NCBI GenBank assembly: GCA_034111105.1
Contig: JAWUXY010000090.1
Coordinates: 1 to 35,458, forward strand
From: Bermanella sp034111105
Lineage (GTDB): Bacteria; Pseudomonadota; Gammaproteobacteria; Pseudomonadales; Oceanobacteraceae
DNA length: 35,458 nucleotides
Direction of reading: 5' to 3'
Shown: positions 17,458 through 25,359 of the stretch, one piece after another
Layout: every line of letters begins with the position of its first letter
Numbering within the stretch: position 1 is the first letter of the stretch
Program-made: the position numbers and the translations under genes
Notes under the pieces: model-generated
Told to the model about the DNA's origin: nothing
Databases searched by the model: none
What the model saw: the letters and a program-made list of their open reading frames with translations, nothing else

Positions 17458-17485
17458 TAGATAGCAGCACCTTCGCTGCTATCTA
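17458..17485. terminator. Hairpin between pirin and DUF2798 genes
   Basis: TAGATAGCAGC (17458-17468) pairs perfectly with GCTGCTATCTA (17475-17485) around a 6-base loop. No T-run follows on either strand, so it may be an attenuator or mRNA-stability hairpin and need not be a full terminator. Confidence 0.55.
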
Positions 17486-17523
17486 GGTATAACGATATTC
17501 ATAACACGATAGGAGTCACAACA

Positions 17524-17751
17524 ATGTTGATTGCAAAACGCTTTACAGCAACCCTTTTTGCTTTTTGGATGTCAGTGTTCATGGCTTTGATTATGTCTGG
17601 CGTGCTAGTGGGTATTCATTCAGGGTTAAACGAACAATTTCTAACATTATGGATGAATGATTTTTTACTGGCACTCATAGTGGCCTTTCCAACCACATTA
17701 TTAGTCACCCCATTAGCGGGCTACTTAACAAAAGCAATCACTCGAAAATGA
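17524..17751 (+). CDS. DUF2798 family small membrane protein
   Basis: A 75-residue protein that is almost entirely two membrane helices (FAFWMSVFMALIMSGVLVGI and FLLALIVAFPTTLLVTPLAGY) joined by a short polar loop, the form of DUF2798 proteins. AGGAG lies 8 bases before the ATG. It stands 81 bases after the second pirin gene and ahead of the exported hydrolase. The family's function is unknown. Its helices could interact with a membrane partner, but nothing in the sequence says which. Confidence 0.85.
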   Translation: MLIAKRFTATLFAFWMSVFMALIMSGVLVGIHSGLNEQFLTLWMNDFLLALIVAFPTTLLVTPLAGYLTKAITRK

Positions 17752-18128
17752 TAATTAATCATTAATAAATGACCGTTTTCATTTCGTATATTCAAACATT
17801 TCACAATCACACCCTAGCATTGATATTGATTATGTAATGCAGGGTGCTGACTTAAGTCTGCATATTATTTTCACCTCCCCCCTTTCACCTCGTTACGCCT
17901 AATATCAGACAGCCCAGAAAGACAAATTACACACTTTAAAATCCACTCAAGTTCAACACACAAGTAAAATTTCATTCGGCTTCGCGTGCTTCAGTCGTGA
18001 GCAATGATCAAGCTCAACTGTTACCTTAAATAGAACTCATATGTATAATTTGACTTATATATCCATTTTTATCGATTGGATATGATTCTCCTCGTTGACA
18101 GACATTCAATAACAACGAGGGTAAAACA
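17752..18128. other. Intergenic region upstream of the exported hydrolase
   Basis: This 377-base stretch has no supported gene. It contains the second copy of the 44-bp element (18020-18063), 65 bases before the hydrolase start. The rest is AT-rich and shows no lysR remnant that I could recognise. Confidence 0.6.
18020..18063. promoter_or_regulatory. 44-bp regulatory element, copy B
   Basis: It matches the element at 16654-16697 at 37 of 44 positions, with the same blocks GTTACCTTA, ATAGAAC, CATATGTAT and CTTATATATC in the same spacing. No divergent lysR lies here, so conservation points to a shared regulator or promoter, or to a recent duplication of the regulatory region. Confidence 0.65.
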
Positions 18129-18845
18129 ATGAAATCATTTAAAAAACTAACCGCTGTATTAGCAGCTGCCACACTCAGCATTAGCTCAATGAGCTGGGCA
18201 AATAATAATGCGCCAGATAACAAGTTTTCTGAAACCCTGACGCCAGATAATGCTGTTTTAGCCATGATCGATCACCAAACAGGTTTGCTAGTCGGCGTAC
18301 GCGATTTAGATCCTATGCTATTAAAAAATAACATCAGAGGTTTGACTGCAATTGCAAAAGTTTTGGATTTACCAAGCGTCATAACGGCAAGTTACCCTGA
18401 TGGTCCTAATGGCCCTATCATGCCTGATATTTTAGAAATGCTACCTAATGCACCAGTAATCAATCGCCAAGGTGAGATCAATGCTTGGAAATCACCAGAA
18501 TTTAAAAAAGCCATTGAGAAAACAGGCCGTAAAAAAATCATCATGGCAGGCTTAGTAACCGATGTTTGCCTACTATTCCCTGCACTTGCAGCAGTAGCTG
18601 AAGGTTATGATGTATACGCAGTCGTTGATGCATCCGGCACGTGGAACGACACTGTACAACGCGCAGCGATTCATCGTATGACACAAGCTGGTGTAAAAGT
18701 AACAACCTGGGGTTCCGTACTAGCAGAAATCATGGATGACTGGCGCAGCCCTAAAGGTGCAGAACTTGGCGGCGTGCTAGGCTCTCACACCTCTTACGGC
18801 TGGGTTTATAATAGCTATATGGCTAATGCAAACAAAGAAAAGTAA
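18129..18845 (+). CDS. Exported isochorismatase-fold cysteine hydrolase, YcaC-like (cassette 2)
   Basis: A 238-residue paralogue of the hydrolase at 14395-15024 with an added N-terminal Sec signal peptide: KSFKKLTAVLAAATLSISSM, likely cut after SWA. The mature part aligns end to end, with D48 in MIDHQTGLL and the nucleophile near C147 in VTDVCL. It should act in the periplasm, unusual for a family that is normally cytoplasmic. GAGGG precedes the ATG as in the paralogue. The 44-bp element lies just upstream. A 47-base terminator follows. The substrate is unknown. Confidence 0.92.
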   Translation: MKSFKKLTAVLAAATLSISSMSWANNNAPDNKFSETLTPDNAVLAMIDHQTGLLVGVRDLDPMLLKNNIRGLTAIAKVLDLPSVITASYPDGPNGPIMPDILEMLPNAPVINRQGEINAWKSPEFKKAIEKTGRKKIIMAGLVTDVCLLFPALAAVAEGYDVYAVVDASGTWNDTVQRAAIHRMTQAGVKVTTWGSVLAEIMDDWRSPKGAELGGVLGSHTSYGWVYNSYMANANKEK

Positions 18846-18854
18846 ACATAATTT

Positions 18855-18901
18855 TAACACATAAAAAAAGGGCTAATGATTAGCCCTTTTTTTATGTGTT
18901 A
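18855..18901. terminator. 47-base perfect bidirectional terminator
   Basis: The arms 18855-18877 and 18879-18901 are perfectly complementary, 23 bp each, with GGGCT/AGCCC next to the loop and A/T runs outside. It lies between the convergent hydrolase and uup genes and gives a T-run on both strands. Confidence 0.92.
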
Positions 18902-18928
18902 GCGATTTAGCCCAGTATTTAATCTGGG

Positions 18929-20845
18929 TTATTCGTCACCTTCCTTCATGGCTTCTAGTTCCATCCAACGTTCAACTTTTTGGTCTAATTCAAGCTGAGT
19001 GGATTCAAGCTTTGCAAGTGTTTTGGTGACGTAGTCATTGTCTTTTGAATAGAAGTCACCGCTAGCTGTTTCCGCCGTGAGTGCCTCTACCGCACTTTCT
19101 AGCGTTTCAATTTCAGCAGGCAAGTTATCGAGCTCTAATTGAATTTTATAACTTAGCTTTTTAGTTGGCTTGGCTTTTTCAAGCACCACTTCTTCTTTTT
19201 TGGCTTGGGCTGCTTGCTTCGCCGATTCTCTTAATGATAGATCTTCATCTTTTAGTCGATTACCACGGGCATACCATTCACTGTAACCGCCGACATGTTC
19301 AGAGATCTGGCCATCACCATCGAAGGCATAAAGCGAGGTAACTACGTTATCTAAAAATGATCGATCGTGACTCACCACCAGTAATGTGCCTGGGTATTCC
19401 ATCAAACGGTTTTCAAGCATTTCGAGTGTTTCAACATCCAAGTCATTGGTCGGTTCATCGAGTACCAACATGTTTGAAGGCTTGCTGAATAACTTAGCCA
19501 GCATGACACGACTGGTTTCACCACCAGACAATGCTTTAACCGGTGTGCGAGCACGCTGAGGCGAAAACAAAAAGTCGCTCAAGTAACTCAAAATATGGCG
19601 AGGTCCTGTTCCCGTATCGATAAACTCTCGACCCTCTGCTAAGTTATCAACTACATTTTTCTCAAGATCTAAGCCGGCACGTAATTGATCGAAATACGCG
19701 ACCTCTAATTTTGTGCCTTGCTTAATTGTGCCCGCTTGAGGCGTTAACTGATCAAGTAGCAATCGCAACAATGTACTCTTACCGCAACCATTCACACCCA
19801 ATAAACCAATGCGATCACCACGCTGAATCAGCGTTGAGAAATCATCAATAATATTTTTGGTTTCAAACCCATAACTGACATGACGCGCATCAATTACAAT
19901 TTTGCCTGATTTATCCGAGGCATCCATTGTGAAATCGGCTTTGCCTTGACGATCAACACGAGCGCCTCGTTCATTACGCATGGCCTTTAGTGCACGAACA
20001 CGACCTTCGTTACGAGTACGACGCGCTTTAACACCTTGGCGAATCCACTTTTCTTCGTCCGCTAAACGCTTATCAAACAGTGCATTTTCTTTTTCTTCGT
20101 CTTCAATTCGTTTCTCACGCCATTCAACTAGACCGTCAAAATCACTGCCGTTGTAGCGGAAAATATTGCCGCGATCCAAATCAATTACCTGCTTAGCGAC
20201 TTTTTCCATGAACGCTCTATCGTGCGTTACAAATAAAACGGCACCAGGGAAATCCGCCAGCTGCTCTTCTAGCCATTCAATGGCAGGAATATCCAAATGG
20301 TTAGTGGGTTCATCAAGTAGTAATAAATCAGGCTCGCTCAATAACGCACGGCCTAACATTACACGACGACGCCAACCACCAGACAATTCTGCCATGGTCT
20401 TTTCTTTAGGCAGATTAAGCTTTTCAATAATCGCATCGGCTTTGGTCTGTAATAACCAGCCATCTTCGGCTTCTATTTTACCTTGTAAAACTTCAAGCTT
20501 TTTCATGTCTTTATCGGTCGAGGCCGTCATGCTTAACTCATGATAATCATGCAGCACCTTACCCAGTTCCGCTTTACCACTGAGTACAACGTCCATCACA
20601 TTACGCTCATCAGCTGCAGGCAGGCTCTGAGGCAATTCTGCCAATGTACAACCATCCGCTATGCGCACCACACCTGAATCCGGCAAGTTTTGCTTAAGCA
20701 ATAGCTTCATTAGGGAAGATTTGCCTGCGCCGTTACGACCCACAAGACACAAGCGGTCTCGTTCGTTAATCGTAAGATTCACGCCGTTAAGGAGAACCTG
20801 TTCGCCGTAGTGCAAGCCCACGTTATCTAATATGACAACTGCCAT
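18929..20845 (-). CDS. uup: ABC-F family ATPase Uup
   Basis: A 638-residue soluble protein with two ABC domains and no membrane segment. Domain 1: GRNGAGKSS (Walker A), LSGGWRRRVMLGRAL (signature), LLLLDEPTNHLD (Walker B). Domain 2: GVNGCGKST, LSGGETSRVMLAKLF, MLVLDEPTNDLD. A charged linker lies between them and a C-terminal coiled coil of about 70 residues (ETLESAVEALTAE onward) is typical of Uup. ABC-F proteins act on the ribosome; Uup also affects precise excision of transposons in E. coli. I start it at the ATG at 20845 (MAVVILDNVGL, with AGAGG upstream), not the in-frame start 28 codons earlier. Confidence 0.93.
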   Translation of the reverse strand: MAVVILDNVGLHYGEQVLLNGVNLTINERDRLCLVGRNGAGKSSLMKLLLKQNLPDSGVVRIADGCTLAELPQSLPAADERNVMDVVLSGKAELGKVLHDYHELSMTASTDKDMKKLEVLQGKIEAEDGWLLQTKADAIIEKLNLPKEKTMAELSGGWRRRVMLGRALLSEPDLLLLDEPTNHLDIPAIEWLEEQLADFPGAVLFVTHDRAFMEKVAKQVIDLDRGNIFRYNGSDFDGLVEWREKRIEDEEKENALFDKRLADEEKWIRQGVKARRTRNEGRVRALKAMRNERGARVDRQGKADFTMDASDKSGKIVIDARHVSYGFETKNIIDDFSTLIQRGDRIGLLGVNGCGKSTLLRLLLDQLTPQAGTIKQGTKLEVAYFDQLRAGLDLEKNVVDNLAEGREFIDTGTGPRHILSYLSDFLFSPQRARTPVKALSGGETSRVMLAKLFSKPSNMLVLDEPTNDLDVETLEMLENRLMEYPGTLLVVSHDRSFLDNVVTSLYAFDGDGQISEHVGGYSEWYARGNRLKDEDLSLRESAKQAAQAKKEEVVLEKAKPTKKLSYKIQLELDNLPAEIETLESAVEALTAETASGDFYSKDNDYVTKTLAKLESTQLELDQKVERWMELEAMKEGDE

Positions 20846-20973
20846 GGAACCTCTAATCAATCTGTATAGTAAGAATTGCGCGCATTGTACGTCATTTAGA
20901 GTGAGAATTGGCCAAGTAAATGCCTCCATTTAACATAAGTTAATTTGGGGGTTTCGGTATGACATGAAACCCT

Positions 20974-20979
20974 TATAAT
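20974..20979 (+). promoter_or_regulatory. Possible -10 box of the RND operon
   Basis: TATAAT, about 40 bases before the adaptor start codon, in the divergent gap from uup. The upstream -35 is poor (TTTCGG or TTGGGG at non-ideal spacing), so activation by a regulator is possible. Confidence 0.35.
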
Positions 20980-21014
20980 CCCTGCAAAATAAAATTAATA
21001 AATGGATGTTATCT

Positions 21015-22151
21015 ATGGAGTTAAACCGCAGTCACTACCTAGCTGTCGGCGCAAGTTGCATTATCGCAATCTGGATGCTGACCGGCGTATTATCCAGTGC
21101 CCCCCATGAAGCCCCGCTAGCACCGGTAGAAAAACAAACCGATGACGTATTTGCTGTGCAGGTTGAGCGTTATGTTTCTGACCAAATCATCCCAGAGCTT
21201 ACATTGCACGGTGAAACACAAGCTAACCGTCATGTAAATATCACCAGTGAAGTCGAAGGCAAGGTTGTTAAGATACATGCGCGCGAAGGCGACTTTGTTA
21301 AAAAGGATCAACTTATTATTGAGGTTGACCCACAAGATAAACCTCAGCGCTTAAAGCAGGCGCAAGCTCAAGTGAAACAACGCGAGCTAGAATACGCCGC
21401 CAATGAAAAGCTCATAGGCCAAGGTTTACAAAATAAAACTCGCTTAGCCGAGAGTGAAGCGCTTTTAGAAGCCGCCAAGGCTCAGGTTAAATCTCTTGAG
21501 ATTGATATTACGGGCACACAAATTAGAGCCCCTTTTGACGGTATATTAGAAAACAGAACCGTTGAGGTTGGCACCTACCTAAGAATGGGCACATCCGTTA
21601 TTAGCGTAATGGACTTTAACCCCTTTATCATAAAGGGCTACGTCGCAGAAAAAGACCTGCACAAAATCAGAGTAGGCGCCAAAGCAAAAGGCAAAACGCT
21701 ATCTGGTTTGTACTACACAGGTAAGATCCGCTATGTATCTTCCCAGTCTTATCAGGCTTCAAGAACCTTTGCGGTTGAGTTAGAGATTAAAAACCCGAGT
21801 GAGCGTCAGGTAAACGGCGTATCTGCTCAAATTATGATTCCACTTGAGAAAAGCAACGCTATCTTGGTAACACCCGCCCTATTAAGCCTTAACGAAAGCG
21901 GCGTATTGGGCGCCAAATATGTTAATGATAACCAGCATGTTGAATTTGCCCCGGTTGAGCTTGTAAAAGCACAATCTGATGGCGTTTGGATTTCTGGCCT
22001 ACCCAATCCTGTTGACTTAATTATTACGGGTCAAAGCTTTGTTAGCTCTGGCGAAAAAGTAAAGCCCGTCTTTAAAAAGCACCCTATTAAGGACATCCAA
22101 GATGATGAGTCGGTGGCTTCCCCAAAGCCATTGACCGCTGAGGCGCACTAA
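21015..22151 (+). CDS. RND efflux periplasmic adaptor (membrane fusion protein)
   Basis: A 378-residue HlyD/AcrA-type adaptor that links an RND pump to an outer-membrane channel. It has an N-terminal hydrophobic anchor (YLAVGASCIIAIWMLTGV), a first lipoyl half (SEVEGKVVKIHAREGDFVKK), a short helical hairpin (about residues 115-165), the second lipoyl half (TQIRAPFDGILENRTVEVG) and beta-barrel and membrane-proximal domains. I chose the ATG at 21015 because GGA lies 8 bases upstream; an ATG at 21006 is possible. The pump gene starts one base after this stop, so they are translationally coupled. No outer-membrane partner is in the window; a TolC-like protein elsewhere is presumed. Confidence 0.92.
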   Translation: MELNRSHYLAVGASCIIAIWMLTGVLSSAPHEAPLAPVEKQTDDVFAVQVERYVSDQIIPELTLHGETQANRHVNITSEVEGKVVKIHAREGDFVKKDQLIIEVDPQDKPQRLKQAQAQVKQRELEYAANEKLIGQGLQNKTRLAESEALLEAAKAQVKSLEIDITGTQIRAPFDGILENRTVEVGTYLRMGTSVISVMDFNPFIIKGYVAEKDLHKIRVGAKAKGKTLSGLYYTGKIRYVSSQSYQASRTFAVELEIKNPSERQVNGVSAQIMIPLEKSNAILVTPALLSLNESGVLGAKYVNDNQHVEFAPVELVKAQSDGVWISGLPNPVDLIITGQSFVSSGEKVKPVFKKHPIKDIQDDESVASPKPLTAEAH

Positions 22152-22152
22152 T

Positions 22153-25100
22153 ATGAATGCCTTAATTAATGCGGCTTTAAGTCGAATACGCACAGTGGTA
22201 TTACTGTTTGGTCTTGCCATGATCGTGGGCGTAAGCGCCATGAACAATCTCCCAAAGGAGAGTTTCCCTGATATCACCATTCCCATGGTGTATATCTCTA
22301 TCACTCATGAAGGCATCAGCCCTGAAGATGCAGACCGAATTCTTTACTTGCCGATGCATAAAGAACTTAAATCAATTGATGGCTTAGAAGAGATTATTGC
22401 AACCGCCAGCCAAGGCCACTTAGCGATACAGCTGGAGTTTCAAACCGACATCAACATTGATGAAGCACTGGCGGATGTCCGTGAAGCGGTTGATGCGGCT
22501 AAAGGCGAATTACCCAGCGCGACAGACGAGCCTAAGGTTATGGAGATTAACCTATCCCTCTTCCCCGTTATGGTGGTTGGCCTAGCAGGTAACGTAGACG
22601 AACGCGTTTTATTCTCCATTGCCAAAGACCTGAAAGAAAAACTAGAAGCACTAAGCGGTGTACTCGAAGCCAGAATTCAAGGCTACCGTGAAGAAGTGGC
22701 CGAAATCATCATCGACCCAAGTAAATTGGATGCTTACAACATTGACCAGCTAGCGCTGTACAATCTAATTAACAACAACAACCAATTAGTGGCAGCCGGT
22801 AACCTTGACACTGGCTCTGGCCGTTTTGCCGTTAAAGTCCCGGGCTTAATTGAGAACACGCTAGATATTTTAAACATGCCGGTGAAAGTTGATGGTGATG
22901 TGGTTGTGCGCTTTAGAGACATTGCCATCGGCCAACGTACCTACAAAGACCCTATCAGCAAAGCCAGCATCAATGGCCAGCCCGCTCTTGCTATTGAAGT
23001 TTCAAAACGAGTCGGCAGTAACATTATTGCCACCCTTGATGAAGTGAAAGCCGTTGTAAAAGAACAGCAGGCATCTTGGCCTGACGGCATTAACATTACG
23101 TTCAACCAAGACCAAAGTAAGGAAATCAAAAACACATTGAATGACCTATTCAATAACGTCTTTTTTGCCACCGTCTTAGTTATGATCATTATTGTTTGGT
23201 CTTTGGGCGTGCGATCTTCAATATTAGTGGGCTTGGCGATTCCTGGGTCATTCCTATTAGGCATGCTGGTTTTAAGCCTGATGGGTTACACACTCAACAT
23301 GGTGGTACTGTTTGCCCTAATTCTAAGTATCGGAATGTTAGTGGACGGCGCTATTGTGGTCACCGAGTACGCTGACAGGCGCATGGCTGAAGGCAGCTCT
23401 AAGTTTCATGCGTTCAAAGAAGCAGCAAAACGTATGGCTTGGCCGATTACAGCCTCGACGGCCACCACACTTGCGGTGTTCTTACCCTTGTTATTCTGGC
23501 CTGATACGGTTGGGGAATTTATGAAATTCATTCCTATTACCGTCATCATCACGCTATCAGCGTCTCTTGTTATGGCCCTCATTGTGATTCCTGCACTGGG
23601 CGCTTGGATCGGGAAACCCGGCGCCATATCAAAACAAGAGTTACAAACATTAAGAGCCGCTGAAGAAGGTCGCTTTGATGAAATAGGCGGCTTTACCGGT
23701 CGCTACATCGCCCTTTTACAAAAGCTGATTAAATACCCGGTTAAAACTCTATTTGCGGTAATCGGTTTAATGATTGGTACATTATTGCTTTATGGTGTTT
23801 TAGGTAAAGGGGTCGAATTCTTCCCAAGTGCGGATGCAGAGATCGCACTCGTAGACATACGCGCAAGAGGCAACTTGTCACTGCGCGAGCGTGACGATAT
23901 CGTAAAAGAAGTCGAAGCTCGCCTATATGATATGAAAGAGATTCGAACGCTCTACACCTCATCATTTGTCTATCCACCAAGTGGCTCTGCGGTTGATCTA
24001 ATTGGTCGTATTCAGCTTGAACTTGAAGACTGGCAGCTGCGCCGACGCGCCAACACTATTCTTGAAGATATTCGTCTGCGCACCGAAGATATCCCTGGCA
24101 TCATCATTGAAACCAAAGCCAAAGAAGATGGGCCCGCAGGTGGTTCGGCCATTCAATTAGAAATCTCAGGTGATTACCCACAAGTGCTCACCGAAGTTGT
24201 AAGCAAAATACGCGAAAAACTAGAAGCAGACCCTGAACTGAGAGACATAAAAGATTCACGTCCTTTAGAAGGCATTGAGTGGGAGCTTAACGTCGACCGA
24301 GAAGCCGCCAGCCGTATGGGCGCTAGCATTTCATCCGTTGGCAACATGATCAAAATGGTTACCTCAGGTTTACAACTGGGCTCTTACCGCCCTGATGACG
24401 CCGACGATGAAGTTGATATTCGTTTACGCTTCCCTACTGCCAGCCGAACACTCGACCAAATAGATGAGCTGCGCATTAGCCATCAAGGGCAGTTAATTCC
24501 GATCAGTAGTTTCACTGAAAAGTCACCTCATCAACAAACAGGTAACCTTGTACGTACCGGTAATAACTTACGCTACATGATTGAAGCCGATGTGGTCGAA
24601 GGGGTCAACGATGCCTATAAACGTGCGCAAATTGCAGCGGCACTCGAGGAAGCGGATCTACCTAATGGGGTGAACTATCGCTTCAAAGGAGATGCCGAAC
24701 AAATGGTTGAAACCATGAGCTTCTTGGGCAAAGCCTTCATTTTGGCTATTTTCATTATGGCCATTATTTTGGTTACTCAATTCAATAGCATCTATCGAGC
24801 AGGCCTTGTATTGAGCGCCATCATACTATCCTTTGCTGGCGTATTCATGGGACTGATGATTCGTGGCGAGCCTTTTGGCATCGTTATGAGTGGTGTCGGT
24901 ATGATTGCCCTAGCCGGCATCGTGGTAAACAACAACATCGTCTTGATTGATACTTACTCGATATTGCGCCGCGATGGCCTCGCACCTGTGGATGCTGCCC
25001 TTAGAACAGGCGCACAACGCTTACGACCGGTACTGCTCACCACCGTTACGACCGTCTGTGGCTTGATACCCATGGTGTATCAATTAAATATTGACCTTGT

Positions 25101-25302
25101 TGGACGCGAAATACTTGTAGACGCCCCTAGCTCTCAATGGTGGACACAACTCTCAACCGCCATTGCTGGCGGTCTGTCATTCGCCACAGTGCTGACATTA
25201 TTATTGACCCCTTGTCTTCTAGTACTAAAAGACCAAAAAAAGTACGACCAGAAACAACAAGAACCCGAAACCCCAATTAAGCCCATTCAAATAGAGACTT
25301 AA
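22153..25302 (+). CDS. RND family efflux pump, inner-membrane permease
   Basis: A 1049-residue pump of the AcrB/HAE1 superfamily with 12 predicted membrane helices and two large periplasmic loops. Residues 1-30 form helix 1 and helices 2-6 start near 335. Helix 4 reads LSIGMLVDGAIVV, with D398 kept but glycine at 399 where AcrB has its second aspartate. Helix 10 reads GIVVNNNIVLID, with asparagine where AcrB has lysine. Both changes touch the proton-relay residues and place it in a subgroup apart from classical AcrB. Substrates cannot be predicted. It is coupled to the adaptor gene upstream. Confidence 0.95.
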   Translation: MNALINAALSRIRTVVLLFGLAMIVGVSAMNNLPKESFPDITIPMVYISITHEGISPEDADRILYLPMHKELKSIDGLEEIIATASQGHLAIQLEFQTDINIDEALADVREAVDAAKGELPSATDEPKVMEINLSLFPVMVVGLAGNVDERVLFSIAKDLKEKLEALSGVLEARIQGYREEVAEIIIDPSKLDAYNIDQLALYNLINNNNQLVAAGNLDTGSGRFAVKVPGLIENTLDILNMPVKVDGDVVVRFRDIAIGQRTYKDPISKASINGQPALAIEVSKRVGSNIIATLDEVKAVVKEQQASWPDGINITFNQDQSKEIKNTLNDLFNNVFFATVLVMIIIVWSLGVRSSILVGLAIPGSFLLGMLVLSLMGYTLNMVVLFALILSIGMLVDGAIVVTEYADRRMAEGSSKFHAFKEAAKRMAWPITASTATTLAVFLPLLFWPDTVGEFMKFIPITVIITLSASLVMALIVIPALGAWIGKPGAISKQELQTLRAAEEGRFDEIGGFTGRYIALLQKLIKYPVKTLFAVIGLMIGTLLLYGVLGKGVEFFPSADAEIALVDIRARGNLSLRERDDIVKEVEARLYDMKEIRTLYTSSFVYPPSGSAVDLIGRIQLELEDWQLRRRANTILEDIRLRTEDIPGIIIETKAKEDGPAGGSAIQLEISGDYPQVLTEVVSKIREKLEADPELRDIKDSRPLEGIEWELNVDREAASRMGASISSVGNMIKMVTSGLQLGSYRPDDADDEVDIRLRFPTASRTLDQIDELRISHQGQLIPISSFTEKSPHQQTGNLVRTGNNLRYMIEADVVEGVNDAYKRAQIAAALEEADLPNGVNYRFKGDAEQMVETMSFLGKAFILAIFIMAIILVTQFNSIYRAGLVLSAIILSFAGVFMGLMIRGEPFGIVMSGVGMIALAGIVVNNNIVLIDTYSILRRDGLAPVDAALRTGAQRLRPVLLTTVTTVCGLIPMVYQLNIDLVGREILVDAPSSQWWTQLSTAIAGGLSFATVLTLLLTPCLLVLKDQKKYDQKQQEPETPIKPIQIET

Positions 25303-25311
25303 AACTCATAT

Positions 25312-25351
25312 CCCCTTCACTTTTTCGACTATGCTCAAATAAGTGAAGGGG
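25312..25351 (+). promoter_or_regulatory. Inverted repeat that covers the slt ribosome site
   Basis: CCCCTTCACTT (25312-25322) and AAGTGAAGGGG (25341-25351) are perfectly complementary with an 18-base loop. The right arm contains the slt Shine-Dalgarno sequence (AAGGGGAG), so in the transcript the stem could hide it. The left arm starts just after the RND stop, so the stem can also act as an intergenic terminator-like structure. Confidence 0.5.
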
Positions 25352-25359
25352 AGATATTT

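Noticed and set aside
18929..20845. The ABC protein as half of a drug exporter with the neighbouring RND pump
   Set aside because: It has two ABC domains, no membrane domain, and the ABC-F linker and C-terminal coiled coil of Uup; it is also on the opposite strand.
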